From Combretum micranthum (taxonomy: Eukaryota; Streptophyta; Magnoliopsida; Myrtales; Combretaceae), in NCBI GenBank assembly GCA_024138025.1, contig JAMXBD010001108.1, forward strand, positions 418,114 through 482,113: a stretch of 64,000 bases of DNA. Reading direction: 5' to 3'. Below are positions 36,801 to 49,048 of this stretch, in pieces (the stretch's first letter is position 1; each line of letters begins with the position of its first letter). Under the pieces are notes generated by a model that saw only the letters and a program-made list of their open reading frames with translations, did no database searches and was not told the origin of the DNA. Made by a program: the position numbers and the translations under genes.

Positions 36801-38132
36801 TCGGTCAGCAAGATCGACGCTCCAGATCTCGTCGCTTCATCCGACGGTCCAGGTTAATCCGCATTATTTTATTTATAGTTTATTATATAATTAATTTCAG
36901 AAAATAATAAAAAATAGTAAAAATTCATAAAAAATTCAGAAAATTCAGAAAAATACAGAAAATCCAGAAAAATCAAAATATTTATTTTTTATATAAATTT
37001 ATTTTTTTTTGATATTTTTGATATTTTTTGAATATTTTTAATGTGTATTTATACACAAATTACCTTAGAAATGCATATTTAATGCATGAAAAATATTTTT
37101 AATATTTTTAAATTATTCTGGATATGTTGTGAAATTATGTGATGATTTTTTTTTTTAAAAAATGATAAAATAGATAAAAATGACAAAATTGAATTTTCCA
37201 AAACCAAAATCTTTTAGAAAAAAAATAAAATAATAAAAAATGATTTTCGGACTTAGAAAAATTATATTTTCATAAAATAAAAAAAAAACAATTGATTAGA
37301 TCATAGGGTCATCAAAAATGATTTTTTATAAAAACTTGAAAATTTAATGAACTTAAATTGCGAAGAGTTCAAAAAATTAAAATTGATCAACAAATTAAAA
37401 TTTTTTTTTAAAAGAACTACGTTTTGTCTGATCTCGATTAGCGAGTACGTAGGCACCTGCGAGGCGACATTAAAAAAATAAAAAAAATGTTTTTCTTTAT
37501 TATTGTGAATAATATTTTGTAAATATAAGATAATTTGTTGATGTTCATGTTCTAAAAAATAAATAAAAATTAAAAAAATAATAATAAAAATAAAAAAATG
37601 AATTATTTGACTTGTAAATATTTGTGCTATAATGTTTTACTTAAGTTTTTGAGCATGAAAAGGATAGATTATAAATTTACAATTCCAAAAGTGGTAACCA
37701 ATTTGGTTTTAATAGGTTAGCCCCGAATCCATGATATCTGGTTTTAAAAGTTGATTTTTTAAATCAAATTTTCGCAGACTAGTAGCTAAGTTAGGATCAA
37801 CCGACCATTGATCCTAACTTTTTATTTTTTCCCGATTTATATCGGGTGGCGACTCTAAAAAGTTTTCAAAAATTAAAATTTTCTTTAACCCCTAGTCGAG
37901 GATTCATGTTAAATGGGTTCGGGTTTAATGTGAATCGGGTTAGGAGAAATGAACCAGATAGTGGAAAAAATCCAGGCTCGACAGCTTGTTATATGATCCA
38001 AACCCGATCCCATAACCCTATAAGATTTTTATTATATATATCAAACTTAACCCTAAAACCATATAAGGTTTTAACGGATTAGGCAAGTTGGAAGCTCTAT
38101 AATAGCATCCCAGTTATATCCTTAATTATAAA

Positions 38133-38953
38133 TATATTGTTAGGTTCCAATATGGAAGGGGTAATAAACACTCATAAGGGAGGTTCATTTGTGCTTTTTA
38201 AACAAAGTTCATAATCTATTCACTATAGATATATATATAATATATATATTTTTTTTTTTTTTTTTTGGGGCGGAGGGAGGGCGGGGGCGCAGATTAAGCT
38301 CGTGTAAGTTGATTTTACTTGTTTTATGATAATCATTCGTAGTTTGATCTCAATTTGATAGGGCCATTGCCAACGTGCTTCAGATTTTTCTAAAAACTTT
38401 GAGTGATGATGGACGATTTTGGGAAATTCATGCTCATCTTTTTGTAAATTCAGGTCCACTTCAAACGACATTGTTCATAAATCACCTTTTTATTTGGACT
38501 ATTTTGAAGAGTTTCATGTGATATGCTCCGTAGTTTTAAACAAATTTTGAATTTTCCTATTTTTTTGTGCCTCCACCAGGGAGTATCTCTTTTCACAGCG
38601 ACAAGGGGATTAGTCCATTTAACAATACAAGTTTCTATTGATGAAAATAGTCTTAACTGAAACAAAGTCATAAAAAATGTATATAGAAGTGAAATTCTAT
38701 AAGAATTTTCAAAAGGTAGAAAAGAGAAATGGATTTGCTTACTAAGCAAAGGAAGCGATGAAATGATACAGCGCCATTAGTCTTTACGAGTCCATTATTT
38801 CCTTAATCCCTCTTCATCGACTTTACTCACTGAGTCAATGGGATAAGGAACTCATGACTTAATGTTGGAGCCTATACTGTAAGTATCAAAAGTCTTTGTC
38901 AATGCCTCACTATTGTCACCATAACCATTTTCCTCTAAAGATTATATCAAAGA
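38133..38953. other. Intergenic, no gene seen
   Basis: Holds a poly(T) run followed by a four-run G motif at 38267-38287. No protein-like frame; the minus-strand frames at 38223 and 38450 show no domain. Confidence 0.5.
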
Positions 38954-38958
38954 ATATA

Positions 38959-41900
38959 TGTAAACCCTCGAATTTTTTGAAAATGGTTTTGGAATATCGA
39001 ATCGAAACCCTAAAGACTGACCCAAGTTGAAAACCGAATCTTGAACAATTTCGATCACGGGATTTCATAAGAGAATATTCAAAAACAAAAATAGAAAATT
39101 CAATAATCGTTCGCTTCAAAAATCGAACATGAGAAGGTCCATCTATCTGATCCCTAATGTAAACCCCTCAATTCATAGGGTAAAGTTGGATTAAACCCTA
39201 ACATTAGTCAAACCAGAGTTTCAAAAGTCAACAAAGATTAAGATAATCTAACAGTTTCAACTCTGGCAAACCCGAGCTCTCAAACCCTAGAAAACGGAAT
39301 TGAGTTAATGGCTTATAAGAGTTCGTGATAATATAGAAAAGTATAAAAATATCATATTCGCCTATTTTTAGTGTCTTTCGGATCCGAACGGGATCAGTTT
39401 TCAAAAACCGTACCTGGGAACACTGGACGATAAAAATATTTCGATAACATCAAAAGACTCGTAATTATACAAGGATTTCAAAAATATCAGTTTCACAATT
39501 TTTCGGTAACTAAAAATATCAGATATAGTTCGTTTATACAATTTTTTTTACTATTGGTATTTTATTTGTCTAGTCCACTATTTATAGTATTATTTCTATT
39601 ATTCATTACTATTTCACTATCTCTACTTTTTCTTACACCTATTTCTTACTACCTATATATCTATCTCTTACACTTTTACATTTTCAACACAACTTTATTC
39701 ATATCAAACCTTACACATTATTACTTTTCTTTACAAAAATTACAAAATAAACAAAAATCCTCCCTCTTTCTCCCTCTATGCCGCCCCCACCCACCTCTCC
39801 CTCTTTTCTCAATATTATTTCATTTTCAATTTATTTTATTACATTTAATTTTCACTCCAAAATTCTATAAATACCCTATACCCCATTCCTCATTCATTCT
39901 TTCATATATTCATTTTACATAACAAAACTCTATCAAAATTTCCTCTCAAATCCTCTCTCCAACAATCCCCTCTTAAAACACTCTCTACCATTTACTACTC
40001 TTCAAGAAAAATAACAAACACACTACCCATTTATCTCTTTTCAAATCATCTATTAAACCTTAGGTAAAATCCTACCTATATCTCTTTACCATGTCATGCA
40101 ACTTAGCATGACCATGGTGTGTGTTTCTTAAACAAATAATTGTTATGGAAGTAACACTATGTTCATGTTTTGTTCTTGTTCATGAACAAATCTTATTTTA
40201 CTATTATGTTGTTTTTGTTATGTTATTATGTTATTGTTATTATCTTAATCTAACTCATATATGTTAGTAAATATATTTATGTATATATATATATATATAT
40301 ATATTTCCTAGAGCATATGAGCTCACTAACATAACATTTATTTATTTATTCATGCCTTGCAATTTATTTATTTACTTGTTTCAAGCAAATTATTAAGACT
40401 AGTCTTTCTAGTCTTAGACTGTTTATCAAGTCAAAACGATTTTTCCTTTTCTTTTCTTATCTTTTCTTTTGGGATTAGTCTATTCTTAGTCTCGGGTTGC
40501 CTTGATGAAGCTAAGGCTCTCAATACATGATCGAGATATCTTGATGAAGCTAAGGTTTCTAATGCTTGACCATATTATTACATTTATTTACTTATGAGTA
40601 TTTCTTTCTATCTTATTACGTTTTTCTTACTTTTGCATTGCTACATAATCATATTCATGCATGATTGAAACGTTGTTGTCTTAATAAAAATAAAAACGGG
40701 TTCTTTCTTAAACAAAGAGAAGTAAGCGAGATTTCTTAACAAAGGGAATTTTCAACAAAAGATCTAAGTTTTGTTTTTAATAAACTCTTTTCAAAAGATA
40801 AGCCAATCATAAATTCTAGAAGAAGTAGTAATGAAGATTTCTTCAAAATAATAAAAGGAACTCATTTTTTTATAAATCAAAACTAAATACTCCATAAAGA
40901 TAGAATTTTTAGCATTGAACTTAAGATTTTAACTCAACCATATCTTTTATAAAACTTAAATAGTGTCATTATAGACTTCGAAAATCACATGTTAAGAAAG
41001 TTTCTTCAAAATTCAATTTTTAGACTGATACTCTCTTTTCAAAATTAAGATGAAATTTTTGCTAAGTTCTAATATTGACAATTCTTTATTAAAAAAGCTT
41101 TTCTTATAAACTTATCTAAAAGAATTATTCCACCACTTGATAAATATTAAGAATAAAACAAGTTTTTCAAATCAAGGTAAAATCAACTCACTATTTTAGA
41201 AACCAACTTAGAAAAATAAAACTTACCAAGAAAGTAAACCTGTTTTCTAAAGAAGAAAAAGAATACAAAAATGAGAGGAAAATATACATTTAACACAACT
41301 CCAAATATTTGACCACACCAACAACTTAAGGAAAATTTTGAAAAGCCTATTTTTCAATCACTTAAAATAAAGTTGGTAGATAACTTAAAGAACCAAATTT
41401 TTGGAAATTAATTTACTTTTAAAAAGATAGGAAATGGAATTATAATAGGAAAAACACTCACTTATAACAACTCAAGAATTTTTAAGTTTCCTTTTAGCAA
41501 TTTCAAAAGGAAAAAATTTCAAAGTTTCATTTTTTAAAACTCTTAAAGACAAAATTATTTGTGAAATATCAACGTTGAGACAATACTACAAAAATTATGC
41601 ATACAATATGAGTATAATATATGTTCAAAAGTTTTTTCAACTACATAAATATCCATATATTTTGCTTAAGGATTTTTGAGTAAGAGAAGTTTTGAAAAAT
41701 CATATTTTGAGGATTATGAAATCCGTAACTATTTTGTACCATAGTAATTTGCAATCCAAATGGATTTTTATGATAAAAATAAACTTAGAAATGGATAAAT
41801 CTTTTCGAGTAAATAGAAAACGATATATTATGTGCGAAATTCAGAGTTAAAATGAGCTAGTTATAGCCATTTTAAGTTGGAATTTCCTCTTATCCGAATT

Positions 41901-43098
41901 TTGACGCAAATGCTAGAATATAATTAGAAAGTTCAAGAAGAGATTCCACAAAATACTCATTTTAGGTATTTCTTTCGTTTAGGTAACGAAGTTTGGGAAG
42001 ATCCACATTCGGAGGACCATTACAAGTAAAGAGTTTTTAGCAAGGATGGCCGAGTGAGTTTATTTCCTACCTTTTACGTACTTGTTTGTGCTTATAGCTA
42101 AAGGCACTAGAAATAGGAAAAGATAAAAATGAATTTTGTATAATAACATTGATTGAATGAATACTAAGCATATCGGGACATGAATTGTTGTTAAATCACA
42201 TGGTGTTTTTACTATCACCATTCTGGAATATCTGCAATTCTATGATCGCTTTAAAGTATCTTAATTACATATTTCAAGTTATATATATTAATTGATTCAT
42301 GCATATTACGTAGTTAGTTTCATTTCATTAGCTACTATACTCGATGGGACAAGAGTATAGTAGTAGGGTATGCAGGATCCATAAGTCTGCAAGAATAGGA
42401 GCCAGAAAGAACAATTTCAGGATGGCGAATAGGAGCCAAAAATAAACTATATAAGTTGGATTTCAAAGATGGGTTTTAAAGAGCCTGAAATACCTAACCA
42501 CTGAATGGAGGGGTAAATCCATTCAAAACATATGATTTCCGGTAGATTATATGTATTGCTTGTTCACTTGCTTGATGCATTTATGATGTTTGAAATTGTT
42601 AATACGAGTACGTTGATTCAGGAATATTCTCATTAAGCTAGTTATGCTTATACTCCAATAGACTTTTGTTGTAACAGGATCAATATCTCTAATGCTCGAG
42701 GACTTCCTATACTCGAGTAGGATTTATGTTTTGGGAAGCTTCTGCAAATCCTTTGAAGATGTTAGGCTAAATATCCTTTAATATCTTTTGTTGTTAGTAT
42801 TGTTTCTTTGTGTAAAAGACTAAGCTGATATTATGATTGTTTGGAGATTTATAGGGGAAAGCTCCTAAGATGATGTAAGGACTATATTTTTATAATGTTG
42901 AAATTAGATGGTTATCTAGATTTCTTGTATGCTGTATTTACTATCCTGAACTACACATTCCGCCGGTATCTCCTATTGTTGTGATAGATACCTTACATAT
43001 GGTATTGAATCTTTCGCATGATTTTGGAAAGTCATTCTTAAGTTTTAATATCGTATGTGGTGGACTATCACGTCTAGAGTATCCTTTGAGGCGTGACA
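38959..43098 (+). mobile_element. Solo LTR, family A (4140 bp), with a doubled 5' end; site ATATA
   Basis: It starts TGTAAACCCTCG and ends GAGGCGTGACA, flanked by ATATA (38954-38958 and 43099-43103). A second start motif TGTAAACCCCTC lies at 39158, and everything after it lines up with the copy at 20228, including the TATA box at 39866 (708 bp from the second start). It has a donor at 40064, a mini-exon at 41983-42053 and an acceptor at 42677. The duplicated site is low complexity, so its support is weaker than for the others. The frame at 39554-39922 is a hydrophobic artefact of T-rich DNA. Confidence 0.82.
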
Positions 43099-43103
43099 AT
43101 ATA

Positions 43104-43645
43104 TATTGATTTCACCTCCCAATACTTGTCTCAAAATATTGGTTGTAACCTCCTCCTTACTAGCATTTGATGTGTCAGTCACCGTTGTTTGGAGGCATAT
43201 CCTCTTATGTAGATTATCATTTTGAACAAGTTGCAAAAGATCTTCAACTCTCACATGTCATGATCGCTTTAATTGACACTGATGGAAGTAAATGGAAATA
43301 TGAAATAACTATAGGGGGAGTGAAAATTCAAGCAAATATAATGCAAGAAAAGCTAGTTCTTAGATAAATAGTGAAAAATATAAAGATTTTGATCTCAATG
43401 TGATTGTTAGGAGAATCGAGATCATCGCTTAAAATTTCCTTTTTGCAAAGTTTGATGGCCAAAAGCTCTTGATACAATGCAATGTACTTAGACATGTACG
43501 GGTGTGACGTAAGAAAAACCAATTCATGATGAACATGTGTTATGGTGCTATTTTTCATGCAAGAATTTGAAAAGGCAATCTTCTTTTACATGACAAACAT
43601 TACACCTATACAAATTAAGCTTGGTGTAAATAATGTAGCAAGAGA
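43104..43645. other. Short unique stretch with possible coding remnants (-)
   Basis: Two minus frames (43254-43045, the last part inside the LTR, and 43558-43328) contain ordinary-looking protein text such as HVHHELVFLTSHPYMSKYIA, with stops between them. I do not recognise the family. It may be a broken host or transposon gene into which the two LTRs inserted. Confidence 0.25.
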
Positions 43646-43650
43646 CTAAT

Positions 43651-46600
43651 TGTAAACCCTTAGATTTTACGACAGTTTTATATACGATTAATCAGGTTTC
43701 AGGAATTGAACTCTATAAGCCAAATTAAGTCGATCGATAGGTTGAATCGGACAACTAATAGAGTCTTAAAATATGAGATAAAAATTAAAAATGAGATGAA
43801 CTCCAATTTTGGTTCATAAAAATAGAATAAAACCTATAAAGATCAGATAGCCCCTAAATCCGATCGTTTCGAGCCTTACGGGATCAATTTTCATATCTGT
43901 TTGCGAATATGTAAAATGAAATAAAATATTATGACAACTAAACCATACTAGAAAAAAAAAATTAAGGTATCCATAAAATACCAGATAAAAAATTTTCGAA
44001 TCATAAAAATATCAGTTATAGCTCGTATACGCGTATTTCATCTCTACCAGTAACTTATTTAATATTTTACTATTACTATTTAATGTATTTTTCTTCTAAA
44101 TTTGCATCATATATGGCTGCCATATTTTCTCATATTTTTATATATAAAAACCTATAAATATAGCCTAAAACTTATACCTATCACCTATGGTGCATGAAGA
44201 TACTTTGTCATTTCAATTTGAACTCTTTTTCACATTTTTTACTTCCCTTACAAGCTGTCCATGAAGGAATCAGCAGATTTACAGTAGCTGATTTAATTTT
44301 TTTTTTTTTTTATTAAACCTCTTCTAGGATACTCCATCATGCCTATAAATAACCCCTTTGCATCACAACTTCACACCACATTTCTCCTTCCATTTTTTTC
44401 TATCTTTTTCTCCTCTTTTCTTCCTTAGCTCGCGTGATTTATAGTGCTGCTACCCCCTCCCCTTTTCCATCTTCAAACACTTCTTTGCTTCATCATTTAA
44501 GGTATATTCGTCTCCTATATCATCCTAATAACTTTAGTTATGACCTCATGCTTCTTTTCTTGCCAAAAACCCTTCTATTTTGCTCAAAACTTTAAGTTAT
44601 CATGATAAATGTGAACCATACCATGTCAAGTTGTAATCTTGCCATATTTATTTTGTTATATTATCATCTAATCTAGCTTTTAATATTCATGCCTATAGCT
44701 ATGTATATCTTGCTCACATTTTTTTTTCTACATATTGTCATCTAATCTAGTTTCCCATATTTATATTTATAGTTATGTAGTTCTTATTCATTTTGATATA
44801 CATTATCATCTAATCTAACTTTATATTTAAATCTATGGTGTAAATATATCTTGTTCATTTGTTATATATTGTCACCTAATCTAACTTTTCATATTTATAT
44901 CTATGATTATGAATATCTATAAGAGCATAGAGCTCACTAACCTAACTTTTATTTATGTTTTTCTTTGTTTTCTTACTTTTATTTAAAAGATTGGTTCATA
45001 TCTAGTCTTGGAATCGAATCATTTCAAGTATCGGGAGCCTTACTAAAGTCTAAGACTCCCAAAACCTTTGCTTTATTTCTTTGATTATTTTCTTTTCGTG
45101 AGACTGGAAATATTCAAGTCTCGGGGAGTCTTGTTATAGTCTAAGACTCCCAAAATTTTATTTTGTCATTCATGGGATTGAAATCATTTCAAGTCCCTGG
45201 GGAGCCTTGATTTAGAAGCTAAGACTCCCATTCTCATCTTATATCAATCTTTTTATACATTGTCTTTCTTATTTTATTATTTTAATGTTTATATTCTTTT
45301 TGTGTTCATGCTCATATCATGTCCATAATGATGTTGCCAAAAATCTTAAAAGGTTAAAAATTCCACAACATGCAAAAACATGACTCAAACTCCTTTTCTT
45401 GAGCACGTGAAAAACATATGGAAAATAAAAATTTTAGAAAACTAAATTATCATTTTATTTTTCTTAAAAGTCTAGACCACAAGTAAATAGAAAGCCGAAG
45501 ACTCAATTTTTCATATAAGAATTTACTCGAAAATAATTTTTAAGAATGAGGAAATAAGAATGGATCATAGAAAGACAAAAAGGCTGAAGAAAGCAGAACT
45601 CAATTTTTCTACTCAAGAAAGCTTGCTTAATATGGTCAAGCAACAAGAAATTATTTTATTTTTGTCATATATTAAACTGATAAATTAGGAAGAGGAATAA
45701 TTATGAAAGTCATCTAGGACCTACATTTTCATATTTGATGAAGAATGATGAAGTTCATTTTCGAGAAGAGATTAAACTATACGAAACAAATTTTATTACG
45801 AACTCATCAAGACTATGAAAATACAAGAATCTTAATTAAACCATTAAGACAATTTTTTTTTTTTTTTTTTTTTTTTGTAAAACATGAGCTTAAGCAACAT
45901 CACTATGATCATGAATAAATCATGAACCATTGTTTTCGTATGTGTGTGTGTGTGTGTGTACTATGAAGTTACATGTACAAGTTGAGTCATTCAAGAAATT
46001 TTGTCGATGCTTAAACGCTATAGTTTTCAAAACACAGGATTTAGATGAAGAACTTGTAACCGTTTTCTTAAGATTTACATAAACCCTTCTCTACCTAGAA
46101 CAAGTTTCCTATATCATAGGCATGAACAAAGTCTAGTATGGGATACTCATTTCGGGATATCTCCTTGTGATAGGTGACGAGGGAGAAGACTCGCCATTTT
46201 CAAAAGATTATTTTGTTCGAGATTATCCTGCAATGGCTGAGTGAATTTTCCTTGCCTTACGTATTTATGCTTGTGCTTGTAAAGTAGAGTACTAGAAGTT
46301 AGGCAAAAGATAAAAACGGGCTGTTTGATGAGATGGCGAATTCATACCCGTGATTCGTTGGTTGATTAAATGAGTGATAAGTATATCGAAATACCATTTG
46401 GTTGCTAAATGTCTTGCATGATTAGTTATTACGATTGTATGCTTGTGATAATTGTTCTCCTTACCTTGGAAAGAAATTTAACTTAGATTGGAAAGTTATA
46501 AAAATGGATCATGCATGGCATAAAGTGGGTCACATTGCATTGTACCACTATCCCTACGCATGGGGTCGATAGGTAAAGTTACCTAGCTTCAACATGAGGA

Positions 46601-47317
46601 ACTACTACGTTCGGGGAATATGGCCTCATGGAGGAGCTGCGCCGGATCGCATGCTAAAGGGGAATTAGTAGTGGTTGGTTTTCGGAACCCTAGACGGTTG
46701 GAAGGACCCTAAAAAGTGCAGCATTCCCTAACCCTTAACGTAGAGGGCATAATTCCATTCCGCTCATGACACCAGTAAATCATGAGTGTATGTGTGAGCA
46801 TATGTTTATTGCATTACATATGGTTGCTTAAACTAACTTGTTTGTTTTGGATTATATGAATGCGTTTGGCAGGATTATCTCACCGAGCTAGTTGTAAGCT
46901 TACCTCCTTGTAGATTTTTGTTACAGATGAAGTACCACAAATGCTTATGGTTGAACCCAAGACCACGATACTGTTGGGTAAGAATGGGAGCTTTTGGAGT
47001 ACCTATAGTATCACTATTTTGGTAGTACTCTAGTAGGTGTTGATTTAAGGAAAAATCTATGTAAATGAATTGGAAGGACTTTATTTTTGGATGTAAGAAC
47101 AATATGAATGCAGAAGTTATGTAATTATTATTTCTAATTTCTTGTTGCTATAATGATGTCATCCTATTAAAATGCGTAACTTCGATGGTAACTCTTATGG
47201 TGAAAGGACACCTTGTGCATAATATCGAAGCTTTTGCATGACTGAGGTTGTCACTCCTAAGCTTTAATATTGTGTACAGTAGACTGTCACGTTTAGGGTA
47301 CCTCTCGGGGCATGACA
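43651..47317 (+). mobile_element. Solo LTR, family A (3667 bp), duplicated site CTAAT
   Basis: It starts TGTAAACCCTTAG and ends CGGGGCATGACA, with CTAAT on both sides (43646-43650 and 47318-47322). TATA box 44344-44351, donor 44502, predicted mini-exon 46174-46240, acceptor at 46926. It contains three tandem copies of an AAGTCTCGGGGAGYCTTG..CTAAGACTCCC unit at 45010-45232, a poly(T) run near 45850 and (GT)n near 45942. Confidence 0.87.
45010..45232. repeat. Three tandem copies of a self-complementary unit
   Basis: Each unit of about 75 bp has a half reading GGGAGCCTT and a half reading CTAAGACTCCC, which can pair. Single versions stand at the same position in the copies at 20228 (near 21485-21512) and 38959 (near 40490-40520). 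Confidence 0.7.
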
Positions 47318-47322
47318 CTAAT

Positions 47323-47748
47323 AAATCATTTACACCACTCCACTCGGCATTGACCTATTGATCCTAAACGAACTTGAATGACCCATGACAAAAGCCTACT
47401 CTTACGCTCGATCTACTTACTAAGGAGAAATTCTTCATAGAATTGGTTATTTAACTTGAAGAGTCTTGAATCACAATTACTTTTTTCACGATTACTCACC
47501 AATATATTTAGGGGACAACTGTTGACAAACATATTTAGATAGTATGCTTTCAAGCATTGGCCCAATTCAATTAAGACATGGATCAACCCATTAGCTTCAT
47601 TCCTGTCCCCTTTAGGTATGATAGACCTCCTTGACTTTTTTGGCTAGACTTTCCACTCTCAAATGAGTAAACACTTGATCAAACTCTGTTGCCTAATGTT
47701 ATGCCTTAATATCACCCATGACATCCCGTTTGCCCATATCCTTGATAC
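47323..47748. other. No gene recognised
   Basis: Read on the minus strand this and 49049-49330 form broken coding-like text (for example CGDHGGYMSK at about 49090 and FTHLRVESLAKK at about 47650) with many stops. The family is not recognised; a dead transposon or gene fragment is possible. Confidence 0.25.
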
Positions 47749-47753
47749 ATGGG

Positions 47754-49043
47754 TGATGCGAACTCCAAGTATATTAAACCTAAAACATGACACAAGTATG
47801 CGAAAGCACGATCTTAAGGAAAGCTAAATCAGATTGTGGATGGAAACCTTGACCTAAAGTTGTATTTCAAACCGAAACCAAAGGTATAAAATCAATGAAC
47901 CTTTACCCTAAGTTGTATTGTAAACTGAACAAAGATATGGAGAGTGTGTGAATGCTACAAGAATTGATCTTGATAAGTTCATAAGTTCTCAAGAAAACAA
48001 GAGGAGATAAAACTCTCACAAAGAAAATTCATTCAAAGTTAATTGTCGTCTCACAATACAAGCCATGAATATAAAAGCAAAAAAAAAAAAAAAAGAAGGA
48101 AACTCAAAAGTTACAATAAATCTTATGGCTAAATGTACATTGGCGGCTTAAAAAGTAAGCTTGCAGCCCATACAAATTGAAAAAAAAAAAAACCAAGAGC
48201 AATAAACAGTATACGCCTACAGGCAGGCTAGCGGCTTAAGCTTTGATGCTAGCAACATATAACATAAAGGCCGACGGTGTATCTAGTATAGAACAAAGGC
48301 CTATACAATAGGATGATGCAACAATAGATGCAGCATCCAAGGATCCTTTACGCATCAAGGGAGGTCCAGTCATTCGAGCTAAAGCTAAAAGGATGAGAGA
48401 AGCTTTAGGAGCATTCATTGATGATACTTGGAAGAAACAAGCTTTATACGGAGGTTTCATGAAGGATTTGACTATAGACAACGATTGAGACCTTGTTAAT
48501 GTTGTACAAGCCGTATGAGCGGCCTTTGTTCTATACTAGATATACCGCCAGCCTTAATGTTCTATGCCGCCAGCATAGAAGCTTAAGTCGCTGGCTTACC
48601 TGTCGGCGTATACTATTTGTTGCTCTCGGCTTTTTATTTCAATTTGCATAGGTCGCCAACGTACATTTGGCCGCTGGATTTCTTACGACTTTTGAGTTTC
48701 TTTTTATGTATATATATATATATATATTCATGGCTTTGTATTGTGAGACGACAATTAACTTTGAATGAATTTTCCTTGTGAGAATTTTATCTCCTATTGT
48801 TCCCTTGAGAACTTGTGAACTTATCAAGAATAATTCTCGTGGCATTCATACACTCTCTATACCTTTGTTTGGGTTTGCAATACAACTTAGGGTAAAGGTT
48901 CACCAATTTTACACCTTTGGTTTGGGTTTAAAATACAACTTTGGGTCAAGGTTTCCATTAATGATATAATTTAGCTTTCCTGAAGGTTGTGCTTCCACAT
49001 ACTTGTGTGGTTTTCTGGTTTAATATACTTGGAGTTCGTATCA
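47754..49043. mobile_element. LTR retroelement remnant with LTRs in inverted orientation; site ATGGG
   Basis: Left arm (47754 to about 48300) and right arm (about 48521-49043) are reverse complements with roughly 80-85% identity by eye. Outer ends read TGATGCGAACTCCAAG and CTTGGAGTTCGTATCA. ATGGG lies directly outside both (47749-47753 and 49044-49048). The right arm reads as a normal plus-strand LTR with leader text near 48740-48860. The middle keeps a plus-strand relic of a polyprotein tail, KGGPVIRAKAKRMREALGAF (about 48358-48417), ending at TGA near 48488. Confidence 0.75.
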
Positions 49044-49048
49044 ATGGG

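Larger units (their letters stand above)
35541..37983 (+). mobile_element. Solo LTR (2443 bp), TGTAGACACC type
   Basis: It starts TGTAGACACCCAATTTTTGCC and ends CCAGGCTCGACA, termini seen in many plant gypsy LTRs; flanks GTTTG and GCTTG match at 4 of 5. Inside are a tRNA-like segment, a TATA box (CTATAAATAGGAGG, about 36112-36125), a GC-rich leader, a minisatellite, and late blocks with ACGTAGGCACCTGCGAGG (about 37447) and GGTGGCGACTC (about 37845). It is nested in a hAT element. Confidence 0.82.
34347..38124. mobile_element. hAT-type non-autonomous element with two nested insertions
   Basis: The ends are TAGGGTTATAACTGGG (left) and, reverse-complemented, TAAGGATATAACTGGG (right), 14 of 16 identical. 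The 8-bp site ATTATAAA flanks it on both sides (34339-34346 and 38125-38132), as expected for hAT elements. After removing the MITE at 34635-35310 and the LTR at 35541-37983, about 650 bp remain, with no transposase. Confidence 0.8.

Noticed and set aside
39153..39157. CCTAA as the target duplication for an LTR starting at 39158
   Set aside because: The right flank after 43098 is ATATA, which matches the flank of the start at 38959 instead.
39554..39922. 122-codon hydrophobic frame that looks like a membrane protein
   Set aside because: It lies in T-rich LTR U3/leader DNA across the TATA box; no family motif and not kept in sister LTRs.
48236..48481. 81-codon minus frame in the inverted element
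   Set aside because: Antisense shadow of the retroelement pol tail on the plus strand.
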